A stretch of DNA of 64,000 nucleotides from Gari tellinella (GCA_922989275.2 OV277869.1:3463190-3527189), one strand, 5' to 3'. Positions 39,201 through 54,200 are shown, counted from the first letter of the stretch. Notes: generated by a model from the sequence alone, not told the origin. A program made the numbers and translations.

Positions 39201-42200
39201 CCCTACACTTTAAGATAAGCTAGTAGTACGAATGCCGGTCAATATTCGCACCCCGTGGAGCGCAACCGACCATGCTTCTCAACTGACGGTCCGTACCGAA
39301 ACTGATAAATCGTACAATTGGGAATATTTTCTTTTAACCCTTTCAAACCTAATTATCTCTTGTGGGTATTTATAATCCATGTGGAATATTGTAGAACAGG
39401 CGTTTGAACCAGTCTACTTTTGCATGTTTGGTATGACAACAAAAAACAAATGAAAACATCAAACAGTGCAGATCCTGATCATAGGGCTTCTACATGAACC
39501 CTCTGATCAGGGTCTACACTGTTTGCATATGTAACTAGTTATCTCTACAGAGGGCTGCTGGGTTGAAATGGTTAAATTCCACTGATAAGTTATCAATAAG
39601 GTATCAACATTTCATCGCACAATACAGGGCTGCCATAAGTTGACGTGAAAAATCCTAAGATTTCCAAATTTGCCTTTTTTCAAGTGCGATTTTACGAAAT
39701 CGTACCTCTACTCCATAGCTTGTTTCTAGTTTTGTTGACATGCGACTACTTAAAGAAGGCTGTAAGTAAAGCAGAATGCGCCTTAAGGCGCATTCTGCTT
39801 TACTTTCTGCCTGCTTTAAGCTACCATGTACTGGTGGAAAAAATCCGAAGATTTAGGAAAAATCCGGAGAAATGGCAGCCCAGTGATGTAAAAAATAAAC
39901 GGAAAATGAAAACTCGTGATTGTTTCTGGCACCTCCGATAGGGTCCCCGACATTGGCCTATGAATCCCGATCTCATTGTAATAGTTGTACATAAAACGAA
40001 ACAAAAGGCAAAACAAATGGAAATACGATACACAGTTTCCTGCAATTTATCGTTTCATGAATATTGACAATACCGTTTGTTGATGAAATGTCGAATTACT
40101 CGACGTTTGATCTTGTCCCACATATTTACAAGTTCGACAAGTTTGAAGGAACTACGGGCTTTGTTACAGACGCTAGACTGTTTAATTTCATTAAGCATAA
40201 AACCTACTTTTTTAACCAATCAAATTGCCTTTTGCACCCCATTTAGTACGGTACCTAATCATTAAGAATGTTGTTGTTTTTCGACGTCGCGCGGTGTCTG
40301 CACGCGATACAGATAGCCCCGCCTCGTAGCAACTAGTAGTAAACACTGCCATATTTGGCGATCTCGTAACCAGAATAAGCGATGTTTGTTTAATAGAAAT
40401 GGGTCAATCAAAATATAGGTTATATTCTAAGTTAGTTAGAACATATCAAGTGAAATTCTAATGGCTAAGAATGGACACGCTCGCTTGCGCTCGCTTAGCC
40501 CTTCTTAACCATTTAGAGTTCACTTAATATGTGGTAACTATAACTTATTTCCTCTCAGTATATCAGCTTACCAAATAAACTACTCTCACGTGCGACCATA
40601 CAGTGGAGAATCTGTTATTCTTTCCCAATAAACGCGTTTACGCTAAAACTATTATTTGCAGTGCAAACAGTTTGGAGCCAGATCAAACGCCGGGTAACCC
40701 GGCGTTTGATCAGGCTCCAAACTGTTTGCCACCAAGATAAACAAGAATTATCAGAAGTGTCCAAAAGTTGTTCTTTTCTACGTTTTAGTGCTTTGCGTTT
40801 GCGTACGTTTGCGTTTAAACGGGAAAGAATAACAGATTCTCCACTGTACGTGCGATTTAACACATTCCTTATCCTGCGACACTGGCGAAACCGGTATCCG
40901 ATTTATACAAATCTAAACGTATTTCCAATACAATTAAATGTAGAAAAAATGACAGATTCTTGAAAATACTTTTTTCTATCTGAGTGTCAACTAGTTTGGA
41001 GCCTGATTAGAAGACAAGACTAAGTAACTCGGCGTTTGCTCAGGCTCCAATTTGTTTTAAAGGGCATCAGTCCATGGAGTTAAACACTTGTTTGATACGT
41101 AATAGTATCCCTTTATCCACTATATCAATAATCTGCTTGAAAATAAAGTCGAAACTCGATACTTCGAACTCGCGTTAGCTCAAACATACCCATATTTCAA
41201 AGTTAACCCTTTACCTGATAGCATTGTTTCTAGTATTGAAGATATGTGACTACTTAAAGCAGGTTAAAAGTAAAGCAGAATGCGCCCTAAGGCGCATTCT
41301 GCTTTACTTTCAGCCTGCTTTAAGCTATTAACTGCTAGAATAAGGAAAAAATTTAATATGACACATATTCATTACGGTATAATTTGGAACTATTTTCTGC
41401 AGCGGATGAATAAAATGAATGTGCTAAAAGTCGCTTCTATAAGGGAAAGGGTTAAGATGTTCAATTATCTCAGCCAAAGGCACTGGTTAATTTTTCACTG
41501 AAACACCTTCAACAGACTTGAAATTATTCTGCGTTTCGCTTGGGTTCAATTATAAGTAAAATTGAATGGGTCTACATGATATCTCAGCTAATACAACCAG
41601 AAACTACCATCATTAACACTAATGACGACGTGTTCAACTTACAATGCTTGCCGTGCTGACCTAAGAAATCAAAGTCTGAATAAAATAGTATAAGGATTGG
41701 ACAGTAAATTGGTTTAAATGATATCACATCTAACGCAACTAGATACTGACGCCATTAAAATTTCAGACAACTTGTTCCGTAGGGAATACTTTGATTGGCG
41801 ACGTAAGAAATCAGTTTCTAAATGAAATGTAATTGAAATCAAAATATTATTTGATTCGACTGACTAACTTCCTGTATTCACTATTCGTAGTATTCCTTTG
41901 TCTGTCGATAGCGATACGACTATAGCACAATAAAACCTCTCTATTATGACCACTAAAACGAAGGGTAATTGATTGTAGAAAAGACAGGTGCCAATTTTTT
42001 TGAAATTCATATAAAAAAATCCTACGTGTAAACACTTTGACTACGGAAGTTCCCAGGGATAGTTGCATTTCTTTTGACCGCGTTAAAAACACTACTTTTC
42101 CCTCATAACATAACAACACGCGTATTTCACTATTTGACATGTTAACATATTATATAGACACGTTCAAATAGCTCTTAAACAAGATTGCGTTCACATTGCT

Positions 42201-45200
42201 CTTTAACAAAATGATACTTCTTTTTAACATAACAGCATGGCTGTTTAACATGATAAAGCATGTTGTAGAGAAGCTCACATAGCTCTTCGACATAATGGCA
42301 TGGTCGTTTGAGATGGCAAGTCTGTATTTGAACAAAACAAGAAGAAATGTGACAACAGGAGACAGCCACGGCGTTCTATACGCGAGCAACATCGTCATGT
42401 TTGTATTTAGCCATAACATCAAAGATGATAATAAAATTATAGAGGATTTATGACAGAATACATGTAACAAAAATGTGACGTGAGTTTGGACATTATTTAC
42501 TTTGAATAAAGGACTGTTTGTTTTATTTGGTACAGGTGGCAACATCCCCCGAGACTCTACGTACGTGATCATCCAGGAAGTGACCATACCAATGCCCGTC
42601 TATATCACACTGTCTGTGTTCTCGGCTCTGGGGATAATAATTGCCTTCACATTGTTGACCTTCAATGTCGTTTTTCGAAACAACCCGTAAGTATTACCAC
42701 GTGACCAAACATTCCCTTTGTTTTCTGCCCAACTCCTCTTTCTATCGTACCGTGTTTGAAAATAGTTTGGATCCTGATCAGACGCCGAGTGACTCGGCGT
42801 CTGATTATGATCAAAACTGTTTTATACAAATATACACTTATGATATTGACCGGTAATTACAGAAATGGTGACCAATTACGCATAAATCCTTTTTTGTTTG
42901 TATAAACTATTATTATGTATCTTTGTTTGAACTGTGGAGCTCTCCTCTCCCAACGTTAACAACATCCTGTTACTGGGCTGTGTGCTATGTTATATACGTT
43001 ATATATTTTGTTATAGAACTGTGAAACTCTCCTCTCCCAACATTAACAACATCCTGTTACTGGGCTGTGTGCTATGTTATATACGTTATATATTTTGTTT
43101 TAGAACTGTGAAACTCTCCTCTCCCAACATTAACAACATCCTGTTACTGGGCTGTGTGCTATGTTATATACGTTATATATTTTGTTATAGAACTGTGAAA
43201 CTCTCCTCTCCCAACATTAACAACATCCTGTTACTGGGCTGTGTGCTATGTTATATACTTTATATATTTTGTTTTAGAACTGTGAAACTCTCCTCTCCCA
43301 ACATTAACAACATCCTGTTACTGGGCTGTATGCTATGTTATATACTTTATATATTTTGTTTTAGAACTGTGAAACTCTCCTCTCCCAACATCAACAATAT
43401 CCTGTTACTGGGCTGTGTGCTATGTTATATACTTTATATATTTTGTTTTAGAACTGTGAAACTCTACTCTCCCAACATTAACAACATCCTGTTACTGGAC
43501 TGTGTGCTATGTTATATACTTTATATATTTTGTTTTAGAACTGTGAAACTCTCCTCTCCCAACATTAACAACATCCTGTTACTGGGATGTGTGCTATGTT
43601 ATATACGTTATATATTTTGTTATAGAACTGTGAAACTCTCCTCTCCCAACATTAACAACATCCTGTTACTGGGCTGTGTGCTATGTTATATACTTTATAT
43701 ACATGTATTTTGTTTTAGAACTGTGAAACTCTCCTCTCCAACGTTAACAACATTCTGTTACTGGGCTGTGTGCTATGTTATATACGTTATATATTTTGTT
43801 TTAGAACTGTGGAGCTCTCCTCTCCCAACATTAACAACATCCTGTTACTGGGCTGCGGGCTATGTTATATACTTTATATATTTTGTTTTAGAACTGTGGA
43901 GCTCTCCTCTCCAAACATTAACAACATCCTGTTACTGGGCTGTGTGCTATGTTATATACTTTATATATTTTGTTTTAGAACTGTGAAACTCTCCTCTCCC
44001 AACATTAACAACATCCTGTTACTGGGCTGTGGGCTATGTTATATACTATTTGTATATTTTGTTTTAGAACTGTGAGGCTGTCGTGTCCCAACATTAACAG
44101 CATTCTGTTACTCGGCTGTGTTCTATGTTACATACTGTATGTATTTTGTTTTAGAACTGTGAAGCTCTCCTCTCCCAACATTAACAACATTCTGTTACTC
44201 GGCTGTGTGCTATGTTACAGTACTGTGTTTATGAAGCCGACGGAAACCAACAATTCAGCCGTCTGTAAGGTGCGTATATTGTAGGGATGATTAAAGTAAA
44301 ACCCATTCGAAAAAAACCTTGATATCTAGTATGTCAGGGCCTCTATACAAAACTTCAGATGGCTGAACCGTTTCTTGCACACTTTTCTCATGCTTTACAG
44401 TTACTTTAACGCCTAGTGAGAACAATGGATGGGGAATCAATGCATGAACTGGGGTAATGTCTTTAACACAAGTTACTTATCAATCAATCCTGTAAAAAGG
44501 TCATAGGCTTCCAAAAAACCTTGTTTACAGAAACAGTGTCAACATATACCGTAAATGTGTCCAATTTTGACTATTTAGGGTTTTTTACAGTATAATGGAA
44601 AATGACAAATACAATAGAACCTCCCTATTACGACCACTACGCTGTGTCAAATTGTAGTCGTTTAAGGCAGGTGGCTGCTTACAGCAATGTGAAAGTGAAA
44701 CAGAAAGCTCCAACAGGAGCTTTCTGTTTCACTTCCACATTACTTTAAGCTATCACATGCCCTTTAAACAAACAAATAACGTTATTTTAGTGGTCGTAAT
44801 AGAGAGGTTCTACTGTACTGCACAGGACATGTATTAGTAAAAAAAAAAACCCACTCAAAAGCTGTTTAAAATAGCTTGTATATTTATCACAAAGAGTCAT
44901 AGAATGTGGGTATTGTTTAATAATAAAGATGAAGATACACTCGAAATTCGATAACTCTAACTCGCATTGGTTCGACTATATCCATATTTCAAAGTTTAAG
45001 CGTGACTTAGCCACTTTTTAACTTTGAAATACTAGTTTGTTCGACTTTAACGAGATCGAGTTAACGAAATTAAACTTACGAAATACTTGTTATGTCGATT
45101 TAAGCGAGTTTGAAGGAGCGAGTTTCGATACTTGAGCCTTGTTCGTTACGCACAGGTCAGCTGACGATGATAAATCACTCAGCGTAGAGTAGAAAGATAC

Positions 45201-48200
45201 TGTTCTGGGGCCCGTTTCATAAAAAATCTTACGACAAAAACGATCGTAAGTCTAATATTAAAAATACATTTAATTTCTGATTTCTCTATCTAATACTGTC
45301 TTGTGACACCTCTTTGGAATCGTCTTTTCAAGACGATTCCAAAACGGTGTCACTAGACAGGATAAGATAGAGAAATAAATAATAATTGAGACTTTTATAA
45401 TCTGACTTACGACAACATTTGTCTTACGAACTTTTATGAAACGGGCCCAGATCTGTAATATGTGCATACTGCTTTAACCCTTTCACTTTCAATGACGTCA
45501 TAAAGCGCATTTGCAAACAGTTTTGATTAAGATCAAATTGTTTGCCACTCATTTCCAAATTTCATCAGTCATACTGCCTGAAATTTAATTTTGAAACGAT
45601 GTTGCAGGCAACCATATTGAAGCAGATGACAATATAGCGGTGAAGGGGTAAAATTCTCACGATAAATTTGATCATGAAAGGGTTAACACTTTCAACCCTA
45701 GCGACCAGTATACTCGTCAGTTACAAACAGTTTACTTGTGAGGATTACAACTGACCTCTGCTCGGGGTCTACATTGTTTGTAATTTTGAAATATATTGTT
45801 GAAATCAACCCTAAATAGTTAAAAATGAACAAGACTTATTTTGAAATTGGAATTGTTAATTAAAAGTGTCAGGGGTGAATGAGTTAAGAAGGAGATGACA
45901 TGTGCTCAAGACACGAAAACTACAGATTAATACGTAATTGACCTAAATATGCTTTTATACATTCCTATGCACAACATCATCCTAGTCTCATTAGCCATTC
46001 GAATGCTTATGACCGACATTGATGCATTTTGCAAACAGTTTGGATCCCGATGAGATGCCGAGTTACTCGGCATCTCATCTGGATCCAAACCGTTTCAATG
46101 TCAGATCGGAATTCCGTAGCAATATTGAAGGAATGGCCTCTGCAGACATTGAGCAAACATCATTTTGTTTTAATGAAAAAACAACTCGGCTAAAGTTCAC
46201 TTTTATAAGAAAAATCACCCAACACAACTTGGTTAAAGTTCTTATTTCTAAAAGCTAGATTGAAAAAGGGAAAGAAGAGAAAACTCACGCTAAATAAAAA
46301 AACATATTTGGCATGAAATAGCTAAAGTCGTTAATATAAATGACAGTTAGAGTGATACTGTATTTGTAGCTCTAATTACACGTATTCTACAATTCATTTT
46401 GTGATTTCTTGTTAGAAATAGAGGATCTTGTATTAGTGCTCATTATTCATTATTTTTAATAAACGAGTTGACTAAAATAAGGCTCGCGTCATATTCATTT
46501 TTGTCAACGAGTTTATTAAAAATGATAAATATTGAGCACGAATTGTGAGATTCTATTTATCACATAACATGTTTAAGCACCTATTAAATTGATTGAAGCC
46601 GTAGTTTGTAGATCCTCCGTTATATAGATTTTCCGCCAAAACGTTACGTTGTTTATGTTAACGTCGTCGCAAATTACGTCATTTGGCGTCCCGCTACATG
46701 CAGCGCTTGTGGACGAACAGGTTGGGTCGAAGCCCAAAATACGATATTCCACTAGTGGATTACGATATTTACATAATGGCTTTATGTCACTCCCAGACCG
46801 CAAGTTATGTGATAAATCCCGTAACAACATTGAGATATATTTTACAATATACGCATGTGTGTATCACTATTATTGTAACTGTCTATCATTATTGGCCGTT
46901 CTTGTATATCCTTATTCAGTACGTCGTTGTATATCTTTTTCAGACGAGGGTCTTCTGTTTCACTCTTGGATTCACGATAGCATTCGGTGCATTATTTTCC
47001 AAAACTTGGAGGGTGTACAGGATTTTCACAAACAAAAAGCTGCTCCGAATGGTAAAGATGAGTTGTTGTTGTTCTTGTTGTTACTATAAAGCATTTACAC
47101 CCACTCGAAGCTATATACGGTCGAACTTCGATATCTCGAAACCGTTTTGTCGAACATACCCGTATTTCAAAGTTAAAACGTGGCTAAGCCACGTTTTAAC
47201 TTTGCAAATACGGGTATGTTCGACTTGACCGAGCATGAAATGGAGTTCATATGTCGCACTATCGGATAGTTCGAGTTAAACGAGTTCGAGATATCGAAGT
47301 TCGACTGTATATCGATGCATCCTCTCATGCCTTGCAGCCAAGGCATGGAAAGTTTCAATACAAGGGCCTACCAATAACATTATACAGTAGAGAAAACTTT
47401 ATTCTTTCCCGTTTAAACACAAACGAAACGTAAACGCATTGCAATAAGACATAGAAAATGACAATATTTTGACATTATGACTACTAGTTTTAATCTGAGT
47501 GGCAAACAGTTTGGAGCCTGATCAGACGCCGGATTACCCGGCGTCAGATCTGGCTCCAAACTGTTTGCAAAGGAAAAAATAGTTTTAGCGTAAACGCGTG
47601 TATAGGGAAAGAATAACGTTTTCTTCACTGTACTAAAGCGATACGGTTAAGGAAAATTGTTAGAGCCAACTTTCGACACACAGACATTCAAGCTGACGAA
47701 CAGACAGACACATCCACACAACAAAACATGAAAACAACAACTTTCGAAAGATCGTCCAATTTTAACATCAAATGAGTTGAAATTTAAATACCCTTACGAC
47801 CAGAGACATTCGTTGTCTGACCTCGATTCCAAAGCTTCCATATGCCCGTAAGACCTGTTTATCGGCATGCGTTTAATTAAACCGGCATGCAGTCTTGTTA
47901 TTTGCATAGATTTTATCTCTTTTCGTGATAATTTAGAATAGTGAGTTTGCAAAAACACGTAATTGAATCAGTTTGTCGCCTGCAGTATTTATATCATGCA
48001 TTTATCAGACATTTGTCTTAAGAGGAATCCACGTCACTGCACGGGATGGTAGCTTTATACAAGATTGCCATATATTAATCCTATACTCCATAAACTGTTT
48101 CTAGTATTGAATTTAGGTGACCACTTAAAACAGATTTAAAGTAAAGACGAATACGCATTTAAGCGCAATATGTTTCCCTTTCTGCTTGCTTTCAGTTACC

Positions 48201-51200
48201 ATATGCTAAAGTATAGAAACTATTTCTTGTAATACATATTCATAACTGTATTAATTGGAACTATTTTCTTCAGTGAAGGAATAAATTAAAAGCGCAAAAT
48301 CAGTAATTATCGAGTAAATAATTTAACTAATTCTACATCGTTTTCAACCAATTATTATTCACTGAAGTTTATTGAAGAAATTAACTGAATTTATTCGGCT
48401 TTTGAGCGATATAAACAACAGAAAATGATCGAAAAAGTCCGGCATGAGTCGCGCTAGCGATTCATGGTAAATTTGTCGATCATTTTCTGTCGTTTTTTCG
48501 TTTAAACGTCGAAAAATTCAGTTCATTTGTTATATTTATATTAGATTTGCTGTAATGTCTAATACTAAATAAACATTGTATTAGTATGCGCATATGTTTG
48601 ATACACATTAGAGGTTAATGTGAATAAGGTGTACCCTAAAAGGAACAGCCATAACAGACAGACAGACAGACAGACAATATCTTTATTTTCATCTCAGATA
48701 CACTAGGTACAACATGAGGAGTTGTATACATATATTTTTAACATAAAATGAAAAAGGAACACATTCCGGTCAATGTAACGGCGTTACTGAAGCAACGCAA
48801 CAAAATGATTCGCAGAGAGCAGATCCATAAGCCCAGCCTCCTTTGCGAAATACATCCACAAGTTCCGCACTCTCGAAAAAAAGCGTCTTTACGAATTAAA
48901 CGGGTTTATTTTTCAATGGATATGAATGGGAAGAATGTAAATATTACAAATTACATTTTTGTTTTGTTTTCACAGAGTATTAAGGACTACCAGCTGCTGG
49001 CAATAATTGGCGGCCTTGTCGCTGTTGTCCTCGTTGTCTTGGTAACCTGGGAAATTGTCAGTCCTCAAGTAATGGTGGAACAATCTCTAGATAAGGAGGT
49101 AAGTTAATTGTAATAATTACTCTACGGTTATCAAACAGTGAGAAAGACGTTATTCGCTCCCAATAAACGTGTTTATGCTAACAGTAATGATGTCCTATGC
49201 AAACAGTTTGGAGCCAGATCAGACGCCGACTAGCTCGGCGTCTTATCTGGCTCCAAACTGTTTGAAATAATAATAATAAAGACTTTATTTAACGAGAGAG
49301 CTCATTTGAAATAGAGCAATCTTCCATAAGGCCCTCAATATATCTACAAGTACATAAATCATATATGGTAAAACAACAATATAACACAATTTGAAAGTGG
49401 GATATATGTATAAATAAATCGACAGCATCTTATATAACCTGTCTGTTTTAGCATTTTGTTTTTGTACAAATGTTTTGCGTATGTGTGTGTAGGTTCGTAT
49501 AAACGGATACAAAAATTGTCATCCCCTTCGCGTGATAAGTGATAATCATAATAGACAGTAGCGCGCGCTGTTACTATCTCTCATCAACATCAAAATATGG
49601 CGGGAATCACGTAAATGCTTCCGGTAAATAATTACTGTTCTAAAAAACGGACTATATTTTTTCTATTTCAAGGTTTCCTAATAGATCTACATGCAGACAA
49701 CAGTTGAAAGAGACTAACCGACTTTTTAGAGATTGTCATAATCCAATCCGCTAGGACGAAAAGTCATACGATTGCCATTATTCATAGATTTAACCTTGAA
49801 TTGAGTCAGGAAAATGTTTTGAAAAATATTTTTAAAATGAACTGATTCTTTTCGGCGTTTAAGCGAAATAAACGACAGAAAATGATCGGCATGTTCCCTT
49901 TCGTTAGCGATTCATGGTAAATTTTCCAGGGATAGGGATAGGCATGTCTGATCACTCTCGCCGGACGTACTCTAGCCATTAACACGCATGCGTGCGTCAT
50001 TCTTGTCTGGTTCAAAATTGCCGTCTCTTGTAAATAACTTATTTATCAGTTTATTCTTTGTTGACTCTCGATAAAGTACTTAAGTCGAACAATACCTTAT
50101 TTCAAAGTTGAAGCGCGGCTAAGCTCTGCATTATATCGTTTATTTCGCTTAAACGCTGAAAAAATACAGTTTATTTAAGAAATAATCTATATTCTACCGT
50201 TATTAATCTGCTATTTAACAACGGTTGGGAGTTGTGATGCGCAGGAATTGGCCATGAAGGCCGAATGCCTGAGTGGTCGATTCCTGCGCATCACAACGAC
50301 CAACCGTTGTTAAATAGCCGATAAACAATGGTAGAACATAGATTATTTCTATTCTGACATAACAAATAAGGGTCTAACAAGGTCTACACGTTTGCCTTTT
50401 TTAGTAATAAAGGAAACGATTACTTTGGACTATTTTCACAACGAGTATCTACATGTAGTAGGAACGCCCTTCTATCTGCTGTTACATTCGACCAATTCCA
50501 CAAACGTCATACCTAATAAAAGTAGCATGTTTCTGGCTTTGTTCTGAACAAAGGTGACCACTAAAAGCAGGTTAAAAGTAAATCAAAATGTGCCTAAAGG
50601 TTCATTTTGCTCTTATCTCTGTCTGCTTTAAGCTACCATATGCTAGGAAAGATAACGCCACATGCCTTTCATTGAAGTAACTGTGTTTTAACGTAGGGCG
50701 GGCACAGGAAGAGCATGCATAGCGGACTGTTTGCACAGCGTTGTTAATCGTACTATATATACCTCGGTTAATTTGTTCTTTGTTTATAGAGACGAATTCA
50801 CGTCGAATGTAAGATTACTTAATTGTATTTAGATCACAATTATATATGAGCCATGCAATGACAAAATTGCATTGCAAGATTGTTAAGTCCAAGTACCGTT
50901 GTCACCACAGGCTCTGCATCTTAGTTTTGTCTACATTGTAAAAAACCTTATATAATACTACTAACTACAATGCTTTAGATGCATTTCGGTGTCAAAAAAT
51001 ACCATGGCACGACTCATAGCTATAACAAAATCTTTTAACAAGCACTTAGACGAAGTTCATTGCAATATTCAGGAATAAATGTGGTTGGCATGTGTAAATA
51101 TTTGTCAAACAGTTTGGAATCAGGGGTCCGTTTCAAAAAACTTCTTACGACAAATGGTGTCATAAGTCAAAACTTTAAAATATATTTAGTTTATTATTTC

Positions 51201-54200
51201 TCTATCTAATCCCTTGTGACATGTCTTTGGAATCGTCTTTTCAAGACGATTCCAAAAAGAAGTCACAAAACAGGATTAGATGGAGTAATAAAGAATAATT
51301 TAGAGTTTTATAATCTGACTTACGACAACATTTGTCGTACGTTTTATGAAACGGGCCCCTGATCGGATGTCAAGTTACCCCCCAACTTGTATGTAATCGA
51401 CGTCAATTCTTTGAGTATATGATTTGCTAAAATTTCTTCTTCTAATTCACAGGTATACAACTTGGGAAACGATGCAGAAGTTCGTCCATTCGTGCGAATG
51501 TGCCACTCTAAAAACTCCTCCTACTTTTCATGGATCCTGTATGTTATAGAGGGCGCTCTATTGTCATTTGGCGCCTTTCTAGCGTGGGAAACCAGACACG
51601 TGAGTGTTGATGACGTCACAATATTACTTTGGCATTCTCTTAAACTGAAAAGCACAATAATTATAATAATAATAATAATAAATAATGATAATAATAATAA
51701 GATTTTGTTTAACGAGAGAACTCATTTGACAATATCAATTTTCCATGGGGCCCCCAACATAACATATAATATACTTAAGAAATAACAAATTCGTAGGTGT
51801 TCATTACCGTGTATTAAATCCCAGTTAGGAGTTGAGATGTGGAGTCATTAGATCACGAGGCCTTTAGGCCGAGTGATCTAATTACCCACATCTTAACGAC
51901 TAACTGTGATCTAAGCACGGTAATGAACACCTACGAATTTGTTATTTTGATTCTAACGTGACTTTTATTATAAAAATACTATTTATGTATTACGCTTATG
52001 GAGCAAATGGAACAGCGGATGGAAACGCCGCGCGTGTATTTCATTATCGCGGCGTTATATATGTTTCTCGCTATTTTTTATGCCCCCGGCATCGACAGAT
52101 GCGGAGGCATATAGTAATCGTCCTGTCCGTCAGTCCGTCCGTCCGTAACAAGGTTAAGTAGAATTTACCGTTTCGTCTAGCATCAACACCGCTTACCCAA
52201 ATGCTTGGATACTTATACAGTTGTTGCCTTGGACCATTCCCTATCCACCAATATCACCAAACTTTGATTTTGACCCTGACCTTGACCTAATTTGGATATT
52301 TTATATGGGCTCTTTCTAGGTTAACTAGATTTTACCGTTTCGTCTAGCATCAACACTGTTTACTACAATGCTTTAATACTTATACAGTTATTGCCTTGGA
52401 CCATTACCAACTCACCAATAATACCCAAGCTCAGTTTGACCTTGACCTTGACCTAATTTGGACTTAGAACAATTTCAGAATATATTGTCAAGGATGCCAC
52501 CGGGGGCATAAGCGTTTATTGAACGCGCAGTCTTGTGTGTCGCTATTACGTAGGTTTCGAGACGTGTTAGAATTAAGACTTAACAATTTTTTATTCTAAC
52601 GCGACTTAAATTGTAAAAATTACTTTTTATGTATTACGCGTATGGGGCAAATGGAACAGTGGATGGATACGCCGCGCGTGCAGTTCATTATCGCGACGTA
52701 ATATACGTTTCTCAGTATTCTTTGTCTATATGCCGTAGGTTTCGAGTCGTGTAAGAAATGACAGTAATATTTATAAGGTTAAAGAGTACAAGAATCAGTA
52801 CATTAGGTGTTCAAATTAGACTTTTTGATTCACAATAAATTCAGATTGACCTTCACTTATGAGCTTATTTCCAAACATGTAAAAATCCTTTAAAAGTCTT
52901 AATCAATATTTCTTTCCAGAACTTTTTGCAAACTTTCTTTTGGCATTTTCTCCGCCAAATGAAAAGGTACATGGACTCTAAATACCCTAGATCTACCCTT
53001 CCAAACAGGAACCTCTAAATTCTCTCTCAACCGGACAAAAACGTTGGCCCCGTTTTCAAACCCTTCTTTATTTCAACCCATTACACCATAAATACGCCTT
53101 TTTACGTCTTTGGTCTCCTACACTGACGAAAATAGTTCCACTTTATACATTCCAGCAGATGATAGCTTAAATCAGGTTGGAAGTAAAGCAGAATGCGCCT
53201 TACGCGTTACGCGGCGTCTGATCAGGATCCCAACTGTATGCAAACGCGCTTTTAAACGTCATTGAGAGTAAAAGGGTTAAAGTTGCTGTGACAAATATAT
53301 TTCTATACCCGTTCATTGCTATTGTCTGAATACCCTGGTATTTGAATTTAATTCAAACGTCGAATATCCTTGATTCTGATCAGAACCCAAACTGTACAGA
53401 GGCTAAAACGTTATTCTTTCTCGTTTCAACGCAAACGAAACGCAAAAGCAGAACACTAAAACGTAGGAAAATACCATTTTAAGATATTTTTTACAATTAA
53501 TGTTTATCTGAGTGGCAAACAGTTTGGAGCCTGATCAGACGCCGGGCTACCCGGCGTCTGATCTGGCTCCAAACTGTTTGCAGTAGGAATAATAGTTTTA
53601 GAGTAAACGCGGTCATTGGGAAAGAATAACACAGTCTCCACTGTATGTAAATAAGCAGGCGATATCGTGTCTCTTTAGGGATTATATATTAAGCTTCATT
53701 AAAATAAGATAGTAGATACTAAATGACTATCCCCATAGAGACGATTCAGATCTAGTTTTATGACAATCTAATTAATTAGAAGATGATATTCCCCAGAGTG
53801 TTTTACTCTATAGTTTTGTACTTACAAGCCATCGTTTAGTTCGGAACACAATCTCATTAGCGAACGAGACTGTATTTCCTCTACTTTCCCCAAGCATTTG
53901 ATTGGTCGGATTTGAGCCTAGGCTCAAATCTGACCAATCAAATGCTTGGGAATACACTTAGACTCAACTAAAACGCTTTATAACCTCGGAGCAAGGGGTC
54001 CGTTTCATAAAACTTCGTACGATAAATGTTGTCGTACGTCATATATTAAAAGTCTCGATTATCATTTATTTCTTAATTTAATCCTGACTTGTGACATCTA
54101 TTGGGAATCGTCTTGAAAAGACGATTCCAACGAGATGTCACAATACAGGATTTGATAGAGATATCAGAAATTAAACTATTTTTAAGCTATGTCTGTACAA

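Noticed and set aside
40064..40265. Two overlapping 60-codon frames
   Set aside because: No splice context, family match or repeat support.
42934..43986. 350-codon frame read as a multi-helix membrane protein
   Set aside because: It is 29-residue copies of the helix 2 exon start with acceptors inside, and has no independent start or donor. Treated as an array, not a gene.
46649..47228. Two overlapping frames of 146 and 181 codons
   Set aside because: The second includes exon 11 in the right frame but extends into intron and a MITE H. Only the exon with its splice sites is supported.
48748..49107. 119-codon frame starting at an ATG before exon 12
   Set aside because: Only 48976-49098 matches the receptor; the part before it is intron ending in a TTTTCACAG acceptor.
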